DNA of 64,000 nucleotides from positions 892,501 to 956,500 of the forward strand of contig NZ_JAQIJT010000001.1 in assembly GCF_036946125.1 (NCBI RefSeq), in the 5' to 3' direction. The translations under genes were made by a program, and so were the position numbers. Under the pieces are notes generated by a model. The model ran no database searches, had not been told where the DNA came from, and was given only the letters and a program-made list of their open reading frames with translations. The stretch comes from Sphingomonas adhaesiva (GTDB lineage Bacteria; Pseudomonadota; Alphaproteobacteria; Sphingomonadales; Sphingomonadaceae). Positions 1 through 7,957 of the stretch are shown piece by piece. Within the stretch, counting starts at the first letter, position 1. Each line of letters starts with the position of its first letter.

Positions 1-1
1 C

Positions 2-79
2 GTGCTGAGCGATCGGCGGCGCGATGTACTGGCGGCGCGGGAGCGGCTGGTGGCGCGGTTGCAGCGCGCGGTTGCGTAA
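2..79 (+). CDS. 3' end of an unidentified gene, cut by the window start
   Basis: An open frame enters from the left edge and stops with TAA 29 bases before the leuB start. The visible 25 residues are charged and helical, ending in QRAVA. LeuD often precedes leuB, but this tail does not look like LeuD, so no function is assigned. The short spacing and shared strand would allow co-transcription with leuB. Confidence 0.45.
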   Translation: MLSDRRRDVLAARERLVARLQRAVA

Positions 80-108
80 CGTCGCGCGCCGCGCCATGCG
101 GTGCCGCC

Positions 109-1155
109 ATGAGCAAGACGATCGCGATTCTGCCCGGCGACGGCATCGGCCCCGAAGTGACGCGCGAGGCGCGCCGCGTGCTCGATGCGCTCGACCTCGG
201 CCTCACGTTCGCGGAGGCGCCGGTCGGGGGCGCGGCCTATCACGCGCACGGGCATCCGCTGCCGGAGGCGACGCTGGATCTGGCGAAGCGCGCGGACGCG
301 ATCCTGTTCGGCGCGGTGGGCGATCCGTCGTGCGACGCGCTGGAGCGACATCTGCGCCCGGAGCAGGCGATCCTGGGGCTTCGCAAGCACCTCGTCACCT
401 TCGCGAACCTGCGCCCGGCCCGGATCTTCCCCGGGCTGGAGGACGCCAGCACGCTGAAGCCGGAGATCGCCGGCGCGATCGACCTGGTGATCGTGCGCGA
501 GCTGAACGGCGACGTCTATTTCGGCGAAAAGGGGCAGCGCACGACCGATGCCGGCCTGCGCGAGGGCCACGACCTGATGCGCTACGACGAGGCGGAGGTG
601 CGCCGCATCGCGCATGTCGGCTTCCAGACCGCGGCGAAGCGGCGCGGCAAGCTGTGCTCGGTCGACAAGGCGAACGTGCTGGAAACCTCGCAGCTGTGGC
701 GCGACGTGGTGATCGAGGTCGCGGCGGAATATCCGAACGTCGAGCTGACGCACATGTACGTCGACAATGCCGCGATGCAGCTGGTGCGCAACCCGGGCGG
801 GTTCGACACGATCGTGACCGGCAATCTGTTCGGCGACATCCTGAGCGATCAGGCGAGCATGTGCGTCGGCTCGATCGGGATGCTGCCGTCGGCGTCGCTG
901 GATGCGCAGGGCAAGGGCCTGTACGAGCCGATCCACGGCTCCGCACCCGACATTGCCGGGCAGGGGAAGGCCAATCCGTGCGCCGCGATCCTGTCGGCGG
1001 CGATGATGCTGCGGCACTCGCTCGACATGGCGGCGCCAGCGGACCGGATCGAGGCGGCGGTGGCCGCCGCGCTGCGGTCGGGCGTGCGGACGCCGGACCT
1101 GGGGGGCGGCGCCTCCACGGGCGGGATGGGGGATGCGGTCCTGGCGGCGCTGTAA
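109..1155 (+). CDS. leuB: 3-isopropylmalate dehydrogenase
   Basis: NAD-dependent oxidative decarboxylation of 3-isopropylmalate in cytosolic leucine biosynthesis. The 348-residue product has the usual family length. It opens with the dehydrogenase start ILPGDGIGPEV (about residues 7-17), has the substrate-loop region NGDVYFGEKG near residue 135, the metal-binding stretch DNAAMQL near 223, and the NAD-binding HGSAPDIAGQGKANP around residue 276. The ATG start places the glycine-rich opening at the normal distance. A glycosyltransferase gene follows after only 7 bases, so the two may share a transcript although their functions are unrelated. Confidence 0.96.
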   Translation: MSKTIAILPGDGIGPEVTREARRVLDALDLGLTFAEAPVGGAAYHAHGHPLPEATLDLAKRADAILFGAVGDPSCDALERHLRPEQAILGLRKHLVTFANLRPARIFPGLEDASTLKPEIAGAIDLVIVRELNGDVYFGEKGQRTTDAGLREGHDLMRYDEAEVRRIAHVGFQTAAKRRGKLCSVDKANVLETSQLWRDVVIEVAAEYPNVELTHMYVDNAAMQLVRNPGGFDTIVTGNLFGDILSDQASMCVGSIGMLPSASLDAQGKGLYEPIHGSAPDIAGQGKANPCAAILSAAMMLRHSLDMAAPADRIEAAVAAALRSGVRTPDLGGGASTGGMGDAVLAAL

Positions 1156-1162
1156 TTCGATC

Positions 1163-2266
1163 ATGACCCGCCCGCTCGACCTCGCGGTCGTCATCCCGAC
1201 CTTCAACGAGCACGGCAATGTCGCGACGGTGGTCGCGCGGCTGGACGCGGCGCTGGCCGGGCTCGCGTGGGAGGCGATTTTCGTCGACGACGACAGCCCC
1301 GACGGCACGGCGGAGGCGGCGCGCGCGCTGGCGCGGGTCGACCGCCGCGTCCGGGTGATCCAGCGGATCGGGCGGCGCGGGCTGTCGACCGCGTGCATCG
1401 AGGGGATGTGCGCCACCGCCGCGCCGCTGGTCGCGGTGATGGACGGCGACCTGCAGCACGACGAGACGCTGCTGCCGAGGATGGCGGCGGCGTTGCAGGC
1501 GGATGCGAAGCTGGACCTCGCCGTGGGATCGCGCTTCGTCGCGGGCGGCGGCACGGGGGAGTGGGACAGCGACCGCGTCGCCAAGTCCGCCTTCGCGACG
1601 CGGCTGGCGGGGATGGTGCTGCGCTCGGCGCTGAGCGACCCGATGAGCGGGTTCTTCATGATCCGCACCGCGATTCTGCGCGACCTGGTGCCGGGGCTGG
1701 GCGGGATCGGGTTCAAGATCCTGCTCGACATCATGAGCGCCAGCCCGCGGCCGCTGAACGCGGTCGAGCTGCCCTATACGTTCCGCGTGCGCACCGTGGG
1801 GGAGAGCAAGCTCGATCACGTCGTGGCGCTGGAATATCTGATCGCGCTGTACGACCGGAAGCTGGGACGCGTGGTGCCGGTGCGGTTCGCGATGTTCTCC
1901 GCCATCGGGGCGCTGGGCGCGGCGGTGCACATGGCGGTGCTGACGCTCACCTATGTGCTGGCGGGGTGGTCGTTCCTGGCGGGCACGATCGCGGCGACGT
2001 CCGTGGCGATGACGTTCAACTTCTTCCTGAACAACGCGCTGACCTATCGCGACCGGCGGCTGAAGGGGGCGCGGGCGCTGCTCGACGGGTGGGTGGCGTT
2101 CTGCCTGATCTGCGCGGTGGGGGCGGTGGCGAACGTCGGCGTCGCGGCGTTCCTGCACGACGTGCGGCAGGGGGCGTGGGCGGCATCGGCCCTGCTGGGG
2201 GTCGCGGTGGGGGCGGTGTGGAATTACGCGCTGTCGTCGCGCTTCACCTGGGGGCGGTATCGGTGA
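1163..2266 (+). CDS. polyprenyl-phosphate mannose synthase-like glycosyltransferase fused to a GtrA membrane domain
   Basis: The N-terminal half is a GT2 glycosyltransferase of the dolichol/polyprenyl-phosphate mannose synthase type: VVIPTFNEHGN at the start, DDDSPDGT, and the DxD-like DGDLQHDE. The C-terminal third (from about residue 235) is hydrophobic and matches GtrA, with several membrane helices and FNFFLNNALTYRDR. Known relatives transfer a sugar from a nucleotide donor to a polyprenyl phosphate at the inner membrane. The ATG at 1163 is chosen because the conserved opening follows about 10 residues later; an upstream ATG at 1133 would overlap leuB. The gene converges on a PMT-like transferase, a plausible user of the lipid-linked sugar (inference). 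367 aa. Confidence 0.88.
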   Translation: MTRPLDLAVVIPTFNEHGNVATVVARLDAALAGLAWEAIFVDDDSPDGTAEAARALARVDRRVRVIQRIGRRGLSTACIEGMCATAAPLVAVMDGDLQHDETLLPRMAAALQADAKLDLAVGSRFVAGGGTGEWDSDRVAKSAFATRLAGMVLRSALSDPMSGFFMIRTAILRDLVPGLGGIGFKILLDIMSASPRPLNAVELPYTFRVRTVGESKLDHVVALEYLIALYDRKLGRVVPVRFAMFSAIGALGAAVHMAVLTLTYVLAGWSFLAGTIAATSVAMTFNFFLNNALTYRDRRLKGARALLDGWVAFCLICAVGAVANVGVAAFLHDVRQGAWAASALLGVAVGAVWNYALSSRFTWGRYR

Positions 2267-2268
2267 TT

Positions 2269-2291
2269 TCCGTTCGCTCGGGCCGAACGGA
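2269..2291. terminator. bidirectional terminator-like hairpin between convergent genes
   Basis: An 8-bp perfect stem (TCCGTTCG with CGAACGGA) closes a 7-base loop, starting 3 bases after the stop of the upstream glycosyltransferase and ending 10 bases before the stop of the opposing gene. There is no T-tract, so termination strength is uncertain. Confidence 0.5.
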
Positions 2292-2300
2292 GTGGGGTGG

Positions 2301-3527
2301 CTAGATCCAGCTCGAAAACCACGTCCAGCGGCTGAACGCGCCGGCGTGGGCGAGCGCCTGCGCCGACAGCACCGGCAGGAAATAGAGCGTCAGCGCGAAC
2401 GCCAGCAGCAGATACGCCTCCACCCCGCGCCCCACGGGCACGCGCCATTCGTCGAGCGCCACCGCCAGCGCGACCGCGACGAACACGCTGGCGGGATAGT
2501 AATAATAATAGAAGCCCAGCGACTTGGGGATCACCGCGAAGATGCCGACCGCGAAGGTCCACAGCATCGCGGGCGCCAGCAGCCGCGCCGCGCCCGTCTT
2601 CACCCAGCCCGCGAAGCAGGCCGCCACCGCGACCAGCCCGCCCCACATCACCGCGGGGTTGCCGATCAGCAGGATGCCGCGCTGCGCCTCGTCCGCGCGT
2701 TCGTACAGGTACCAGATCGGGCGGATCATCAGCGGCCACGTCCACCAGTTCGACTGATAGGTGTGCGGCGGCAGGACCTGCGTCTGGCGCTGGTACATCT
2801 CGTACTGGAACGGCAGGAGCGTGCGCGGCGTCAGCGCGTCGGTGGTATAGAAGAAGGCGGGCGCGAAGGTCAGGAAATAGGTCGCGACCGACACCCCGCC
2901 GAGCAGTGCGAGCGCGGGGAGGGTGCGCATCCCCGGCCAGCGATCGGTGCGTCCGCGGCGCAGCACCAGGAAGGCGACGCCCGCCGCGGCGACATAGGGC
3001 GCGGCGGCCCATTTGCACGCGGTCGCGAGCCCCAGCAGCACCGCCCCCGCGGTCCAGCGCGTCACGCTGCCGCCGCGCATGCTGCCCGCCAGCACGACGA
3101 TGCCCCAGATGAGGAAGGCGAGCATGAACGTGTCCAGCATCGCGATCCGCGCCTGGACATAGACGGTGAAGCCCAGCAGCGTGAGGATCGCCGCGAGCAG
3201 CCCCGCGCGAACCCGGCGCGTGACGACCAGCGCCAGCGCGAACGCGCCCGCCACGGTCGCCGCGCCCGCGATCGTCGAGGCGAAGCGCCAGCCGAACGGG
3301 GTATCGCCGAACGCCAGCATCGAGGCGGCGATCAGTTCCTTCGCCAGCAGCGGATGCTCGATGTTGGTCGGGCCGGACAGCGCGATCAACTGCCGCGCGG
3401 CGGCGACATAATGGATCTCGTCGAACACGATCATGTGCGGGACGGACAGGCGGAACAGGAACAGCGGCCACGACGCGAGCGCGATGAGGAGGGCGAGGAG
3501 CGCGGGGCGGCGGGCGAGGGCGGGCAT
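2301..3527 (-). CDS. PMT-family (GT39/GT-C) polyprenyl-phosphate-sugar transferase
   Basis: A 408-residue polytopic membrane protein with roughly nine to ten hydrophobic segments. Near the N-terminus it has FDEIHYV (D36-E37), then HPLLAKELIA about 20 residues later. This is the Asp-Glu plus HP arrangement of the dolichyl-phosphate-mannose-protein mannosyltransferase family, in which the acidic pair lies in the first external loop. Eukaryotic and actinobacterial PMTs are longer, so this is a short bacterial version and the acceptor (protein, lipid A or glycan) cannot be told. It converges with a mannose-phosphate-polyprenol synthase-like gene, suggesting a donor-maker and donor-user pair. A run of five tyrosines occurs near residue 350. 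Confidence 0.8.
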   Translation of the reverse strand: MPALARRPALLALLIALASWPLFLFRLSVPHMIVFDEIHYVAAARQLIALSGPTNIEHPLLAKELIAASMLAFGDTPFGWRFASTIAGAATVAGAFALALVVTRRVRAGLLAAILTLLGFTVYVQARIAMLDTFMLAFLIWGIVVLAGSMRGGSVTRWTAGAVLLGLATACKWAAAPYVAAAGVAFLVLRRGRTDRWPGMRTLPALALLGGVSVATYFLTFAPAFFYTTDALTPRTLLPFQYEMYQRQTQVLPPHTYQSNWWTWPLMIRPIWYLYERADEAQRGILLIGNPAVMWGGLVAVAACFAGWVKTGAARLLAPAMLWTFAVGIFAVIPKSLGFYYYYYPASVFVAVALAVALDEWRVPVGRGVEAYLLLAFALTLYFLPVLSAQALAHAGAFSRWTWFSSWI

Positions 3528-3544
3528 CGTCGTCCTTCTTCATC

Positions 3545-3638
3545 GTCATGCCGGGCTGGTCCCGGCATCCACCGTTCCGCAGGCGCAGCGGTGGAAGCTC
3601 TTGCGGCACAGTGGATGCCGGAACAAGTCCGGCATGAC
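3545..3638. repeat. inverted pair of REP-like palindromes
   Basis: Two 28-base units (3545-3572 and 3611-3638) face each other. Each begins GTCATGCCGG and ends in CGGCATCCAC or its complement, each is itself an imperfect palindrome, and they differ only in the short centre. The unit family recurs in several other gaps of this window. It lies between the divergent PMT-like gene and metZ, so their promoters must sit within or beside it. Confidence 0.75.
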
Positions 3639-3701
3639 GGGTGGCCCTTGTATCCGCCGCCCCCCTTGTGTCCGCGGCCCCCGGAAGGCAAAGCGGCGGG
3701 C

Positions 3702-4907
3702 ATGAAGCGGCGCACCGGACAGGACCGATCGATCACCCAGCATTGGCGTCCCGCGACGCTGGCCGTGCGCGGGGGGACCGCGCGGTCGGAATATGGCGAG
3801 ACGTCGGAGGCGCTGTTCCTGACGTCGGGCTATAGCTACGACCGGGCGGAGGATGCCGCGGCGCGCTTCGCCGGTGAACAGCAGGGGATGACCTATTCCC
3901 GGCTCCAGAACCCGACCGTCGAGATGCTGGAGCAGCGCATCGCGCTGCTGGAGGGCGCGGAGGCGTGCCGCACCATGGCGACCGGCATGGCGGCGATGAC
4001 CGCGGTGCTGCTGTGCCAGTTGCAGCAGGGCGACCATGTCGTCGCGGGCCGCGCCGCGTTCGGATCGTGCCGCTGGCTGGTCGATACGCTGCTGCCGAAG
4101 TTCGGCATCCAGACGACCACGGTCGATGCGCGCGACCCGCAGGCGTTCCAGGATGCGGTGAAGCCGAACACGAAGGTCTTCTTCTTCGAGACGCCGGCCA
4201 ATCCGACGATGGACGTGGTCGACCTGCGCGCCGTGTGCGCGATCGCGCGCGAGCGCGGGATCACCAGCGTGGTCGACAATGCCTTCGCCACGCCCGCGCT
4301 CCAGCGGCCGATGGACTTCGGCGCGGACGTCACCGCCTATTCCGCGACCAAGATGATGGACGGACAGGGGCGCGTGCTGGCGGGCGCGGTGTGCGGGACC
4401 GAGGATTTCGTCCTCAACACGCTGCTGCCCTTCACCCGCAACACCGGGCCGACGCTGAGCGCGTTCAACGCCTGGGTGGTGCTGAAGGGGCTGGAGACGC
4501 TGGACCTGCGCATCCGGCGCCAGTCGGAGAATGCGCTGGCGGTCGGGCGCTTCCTGGAGCCGCGGGTGCCGCGCATGCTGCATCCGGGGCTCGCCAGCCA
4601 CCCGCAGCACGATCTCGCCATGTCGCAGATGGCGGCGGCGGGGCCGATCTTCGCGTTCGAGGTGGCGGACCGGGCGCAGGCGCAGGCGCTGCTCAACGCG
4701 CTGGAGCTGATCGACATCAGCAACAACATCGGCGATTCGCGCTCTCTGATGACGCATCCGGCCTCCACGACGCATTACGGCGTGGCGCCGGAGGCGCGCG
4801 CGGAGATGGGCGTGACCGAGGGGCTGCTGCGGCTCAACGTCGGGCTGGAGGATCCCGCCGACCTGATCGAGGATCTCGACCGCGCGCTGACCGCGGTGGG
4901 GCTGTAG
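3702..4907 (+). CDS. metZ: O-succinylhomoserine sulfhydrylase
   Basis: A PLP enzyme that makes homocysteine from O-succinylhomoserine and sulfide in methionine synthesis. The 401-residue protein carries the Cys/Met-metabolism fold: YSRLQNPTVEMLEQRIALLEG near residue 65, ATGMAAMTAVL, and the Schiff-base lysine K217 in SATKMMDGQGR. The DGQGR sequence after the lysine is characteristic of MetZ rather than MetB or MetC. The frame is open for over a kilobase upstream by chance; ATG 3702 gives the usual length. No SAM riboswitch was recognised upstream. apaG follows after 4 bases. Confidence 0.92.
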   Translation: MKRRTGQDRSITQHWRPATLAVRGGTARSEYGETSEALFLTSGYSYDRAEDAAARFAGEQQGMTYSRLQNPTVEMLEQRIALLEGAEACRTMATGMAAMTAVLLCQLQQGDHVVAGRAAFGSCRWLVDTLLPKFGIQTTTVDARDPQAFQDAVKPNTKVFFFETPANPTMDVVDLRAVCAIARERGITSVVDNAFATPALQRPMDFGADVTAYSATKMMDGQGRVLAGAVCGTEDFVLNTLLPFTRNTGPTLSAFNAWVVLKGLETLDLRIRRQSENALAVGRFLEPRVPRMLHPGLASHPQHDLAMSQMAAAGPIFAFEVADRAQAQALLNALELIDISNNIGDSRSLMTHPASTTHYGVAPEARAEMGVTEGLLRLNVGLEDPADLIEDLDRALTAVGL

Positions 4908-4911
4908 CAGG

Positions 4912-5313
4912 GTGATCGAGGCGCTGTTCCCCGATGCCGAGACCACGGGCACGGTGACGGTCCGCGTCTCGGTCAGCTATCTGCCCGAACAGTCGGAGCC
5001 GGCGCGCGGGCGCTGGTTCTGGGCCTATCATATCCGCATCGAGAACGAGGGCGCGGGCGCGGTGCAGCTGCTGACGCGGCACTGGATCATCACCGACGGG
5101 CGCGGCGCGCGCCATACGGTGGAGGGCGAGGGCGTGGTCGGCGAGCAGCCGCTGATCGCGCCGGGCGCCAGCTACGATTACGTGTCCGGCTGCCCGCTGG
5201 CGACGCCGACCGGATCGATGCAGGGCAGCTATCGCATGATCGCGCAGGACGGGCGGACGTTCGACGTGGCGATCCCGAAGTTCGCGCTGACCGCCCCCGC
5301 GGGGGTCCAGTGA
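4912..5313 (+). CDS. apaG: ApaG domain protein
   Basis: A 133-residue single-domain protein of the ApaG family (an immunoglobulin-like beta fold, linked in enterobacteria to Co2+ resistance, Mg2+ efflux and diadenosine tetraphosphate levels). Diagnostic stretches are FWAYHIRIENEG, LLTRHWIITD, VVGEQPLIAPG and FDVAIPKFAL near the C-terminus. The start is GTG at 4912, only 4 bases after metZ, and the stop overlaps the next start as GTGA, so translation of the three genes is probably coupled. The biochemical role in this group is not settled. Confidence 0.93.
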   Translation: MIEALFPDAETTGTVTVRVSVSYLPEQSEPARGRWFWAYHIRIENEGAGAVQLLTRHWIITDGRGARHTVEGEGVVGEQPLIAPGASYDYVSGCPLATPTGSMQGSYRMIAQDGRTFDVAIPKFALTAPAGVQ

Positions 5314-6101
5314 AGCGGACGCACCTGCCGCTCAACGGGCTGCGCGTGCTGGATGCCGCCGCGCGCCACCTGTCGTTCACGCGCGCCGCGGACGAGCTGG
5401 CGGTGACGCCCGCGGCGGTCGGGCAGCAGATCCGCGCGCTGGAGGATACGCTGGGCGTCGTCCTGTTCCGCCGCACGACGAAGGGGCTGGAGCTGACGCC
5501 GGAGGGCGAGGCGGGGCTGGCGCCGCTCAGGCAGGGGTTCCTGGAATTCGAGGAAGCCGTGCGCGCGATGCAGGCGGGGCAATCGTCCAAGTCGCTGACG
5601 ATCGCGGCGCCGCGCGACGTGATCGAGAAGTGGCTGCTGCCGCGGCTGGCGGAAGTGTCGGCGAGGGACGGCGACGTCCGCTTCGCGCTGGTGACCGCGG
5701 ACGAGGCGATCGATTTCACCGAGGCGAACCTGGATCTCGCGATCCGCTGGGGCGAGGGGCCGGGCGGGATCGAGGGCGAGGCGATCGAGAGCGAGGGGTT
5801 GGTCACGGTCGAGCGCCCCGGCGGCGGGGCGGATACCGTCATCCTGTGGCCGGGCGCGCCCGGTGCGGACGCCGCCGCGTTGATCCGGGTGGGCGATGCC
5901 GGGCTGGCGATCGATGCCGCCGCCGCCGGACTGGGACGCGCGACGGTGCCCGAACTGCTCGCCGCGCGCGACGTGGCCGAGGGGCGCGTTGCGGTGCTGG
6001 GCACGCCGGCGCCGTCGCGGCTGGGATACTGGCTGGTCGCGCCGACCCCGCAGTGGCGCCAGAAGAAGGTGCAGGCGCTGGTCGAGGCGCTGGCGGGGTA
6101 G
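5310..6101 (+). CDS. LysR-family transcriptional regulator, GcvA-like
   Basis: The N-terminal winged helix (about residues 6-65) reads LNGLRVLDAAARHLSFTRAADEL followed by AVGQQIRALEDTLG, typical of LysR factors and closest to the GcvA/AmpR subgroup. The effector-binding part is short (263 residues against about 300), so the second subdomain may be reduced. The GTG start overlaps the apaG stop. LysR genes usually control a divergent neighbour, but here the gene is third in a row with metZ and apaG, so its target is not evident. Confidence 0.85.
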   Translation: MKRTHLPLNGLRVLDAAARHLSFTRAADELAVTPAAVGQQIRALEDTLGVVLFRRTTKGLELTPEGEAGLAPLRQGFLEFEEAVRAMQAGQSSKSLTIAAPRDVIEKWLLPRLAEVSARDGDVRFALVTADEAIDFTEANLDLAIRWGEGPGGIEGEAIESEGLVTVERPGGGADTVILWPGAPGADAAALIRVGDAGLAIDAAAAGLGRATVPELLAARDVAEGRVAVLGTPAPSRLGYWLVAPTPQWRQKKVQALVEALAG

Positions 6102-6118
6102 GGGATGGTGGTCCCGCC

Positions 6119-6343
6119 GTCATGCCGGGGCGGTCCCGGCATCCGGGGCGCGGCGCGCCTTCCGAGCGTTGGGTGCGCGGAACCCTGGACCCCGGGACGA
6201 GCCCGGGGTGACGGGGCGGGCGTGGCGCTGTCAGGTCGTCACCCCGGCCCCTTCGACGAAGCTCAGGACGGGCTTGAGCCGGGGTCCCGCTTTCCTCGCG
6301 ACCCCGGAGAAGAAGCGGGACCCCGGCTCAGGGCCGGGGTGAC
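6119..6343. repeat. two REP-like inverted repeat modules
   Basis: The gap 6102-6355 is filled by repeats. Module one (6119-6212) begins GTCATGCCGG and ends with CCCGGGGTGAC. Module two (6238-6343) begins GTCACCCCGG, contains facing GCCGGGGTCCCGCTT and AAGCGGGACCCCGGC arms, and ends CCGGGGTGAC. Both would fold into long hairpins after the lysR-like gene and could act as transcription terminators or mRNA stabilisers. Confidence 0.7.
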
Positions 6344-6355
6344 GGGGTGTGTCGA

Positions 6356-7336
6356 GTGACGCTCCTGCCCCTCATCACGCGCGTGCAGGCGTGGGCGGAA
6401 ACGCCCGGCGCGAAGCGGCTGGGCCGGGTCGCTCGCGCGCTCTTCTTCGTCGCGATCATCGCGATCCTGCTGCTTCAGCTGCGCGCGATCGGCTGGGCCG
6501 AGGTGCTGCGGTCGCTGCCGGCGAATCCGTGGTTCTACATCCTGTTCTTCGTCAATTTCATGGTGCTGCCGGTCAGCGAGCTGCCGATCTTCCGCCTGCT
6601 GCTGGGGCAGCGGATCCCCGGCGCGCTGCCGGTGATGATCCGCAAGCGCATCGTGAACGCGGTGCTGGTCGACTATTCGGGCGATTTCTACCTCTACAGC
6701 TGGGCGAAATCGCGGCTGGGGATCGATTCGCGCACGCTGCTGCTGGCGGTGAAGGACAATGCGATCCTGTCGTCGCTGGCGGGCGCGGCGGCGGCGGGGG
6801 CGCTGATCGTCACCTTCATCGCGCGCGCGCCGACGGGGCGGATCGCGTCGTGGCTCGATTCGAGCTGGGGAGTGCTGATCGCGGTGGTGCTGGCGGGCAG
6901 CCTGACGCTGCCGCTGCTGCTGCGCTTCCGCCACGCGATCCTGTCGGTCAGCGGGCGCGTCGCGGGGCAGGTGTTCGGCATCCATGTCGCGCGCACCGTC
7001 ATCAACCTGACGATCCAGGTGGTGCAGTGGGTGATCGTGCTGCCCGGCGAGCATTGGACGACCTGGCTGAGCTTTCTGACGGCGCAGCTGGTGATCGCGC
7101 GGCTGCCGTTCATCCCCAACCGCGACCTGCTGTTCATGGCGGCGGGGTTGCAGATGAGCGGCGGGCTGACGGTGCCGCGCGATGCGATGGCGGGGCTGCT
7201 GGTGGCGGGGGCGGCGCTGACGCAGGGGACCAACCTGATCCTGTTCCTGCTGACCGCGCTATGGATGACGCCGCCGCCCGCAGTCGAAAACGACCCGTCG
7301 CTTGATCCCGATCAACCTGTTCGCGCGGAACCCTGA
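6356..7336 (+). CDS. polytopic inner-membrane protein of unknown function
   Basis: About 326 residues with some seven to eight hydrophobic segments, such as ALFFVAIIAILLLQL near residue 30 and LIAVVLAGSLTLPLLL near 180. The overall pattern resembles the flippase-like membrane domain of lysylphosphatidylglycerol synthases, but no motif decides this, so the function is left open. Start choice is uncertain: GTG at 6356 avoids the flanking repeat, while GTG at 6347 is in frame. The C-terminal tail is acidic and proline-rich. It precedes a ClpP-like gene by 24 bases, so co-expression is likely. Confidence 0.65.
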   Translation: MTLLPLITRVQAWAETPGAKRLGRVARALFFVAIIAILLLQLRAIGWAEVLRSLPANPWFYILFFVNFMVLPVSELPIFRLLLGQRIPGALPVMIRKRIVNAVLVDYSGDFYLYSWAKSRLGIDSRTLLLAVKDNAILSSLAGAAAAGALIVTFIARAPTGRIASWLDSSWGVLIAVVLAGSLTLPLLLRFRHAILSVSGRVAGQVFGIHVARTVINLTIQVVQWVIVLPGEHWTTWLSFLTAQLVIARLPFIPNRDLLFMAAGLQMSGGLTVPRDAMAGLLVAGAALTQGTNLILFLLTALWMTPPPAVENDPSLDPDQPVRAEP

Positions 7337-7360
7337 GGCGGTTCGCCGATTGGGGCGCGC

Positions 7361-7933
7361 ATGACCGACAGCAATCGCGCCAGCGCCTATCCGCTCCTCG
7401 CCGTTCCCCACATCCAGCTGCACGGCACCGTGGACGGCGCGATGTACGACAATTTCAAGGCGCAGCTCGCCGCCGCGCCCGGCGACGGGCCGGTGGTGGT
7501 GTCGATCACCACGCTGGGCGGCGACCCGGAAATGGCGCGCGCGATGGGCGATTCGATCCGGCTGCTGCGCGAATATACGGGGCGCGAGGCGCTGTTCCTG
7601 GGGAAGGTCGCGGTCTATTCCGCGGGGGCCACGTTCATGTCCGCCTTCCCCGCCGACAAGCGCTTCCTGACCAAGAATTCGCGCATCATGATCCACGAGC
7701 GGATCATGAACTCGACCATCACGCTGTCGGGCCCGCTCAACACGCTGTCGCCGCTGCTGATGGCGAAGCTGCACGAGATCGAGGATTCGATCCGCATCCA
7801 GGAGGAAGGCTTCGCCGCGCTCGTCGAGGGGACGCAGGTGACGCTGGAGGAGCTGAAGGAGCGCGCGCCCAAGAACTGGTATATCGAGGCGGAAGAAGCG
7901 CGGCGGCTGGGGCTAGTGCTGGATATCATCTGA
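7361..7933 (+). CDS. ClpP-fold serine protease homologue with a substituted triad
   Basis: A 190-residue cytosolic protein of the ClpP/crotonase fold. S87 lies in VYSAGATFMSAF, matching the ClpP nucleophile region, and H112 in RIMIHERI matches the catalytic histidine. Where ClpP has its third triad residue (Asp in the RDRF-type motif before SAEEA) this protein has N172 in PKNWYIEAEEARRLG. It may therefore be weakly active, use another acid, or be non-proteolytic. No clpX or clpA lies beside it, so it is a ClpP-like paralogue and probably not the housekeeping ClpP. Confidence 0.82.
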   Translation: MTDSNRASAYPLLAVPHIQLHGTVDGAMYDNFKAQLAAAPGDGPVVVSITTLGGDPEMARAMGDSIRLLREYTGREALFLGKVAVYSAGATFMSAFPADKRFLTKNSRIMIHERIMNSTITLSGPLNTLSPLLMAKLHEIEDSIRIQEEGFAALVEGTQVTLEELKERAPKNWYIEAEEARRLGLVLDII

Positions 7934-7957
7934 GGCCGCGCTCGCCATGACGAGCGA

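Noticed and set aside
3640..3701. SAM-II riboswitch ahead of metZ
   Set aside because: The upstream sequence is occupied by REP-like palindromes, and I could not place the conserved SAM-II core or its pseudoknot.
2292..4907. An 871-codon frame that would extend MetZ by 470 residues
   Set aside because: The extension is antisense to the PMT-like gene and has no protein-like features; MetZ starts at 3702 with normal family length.
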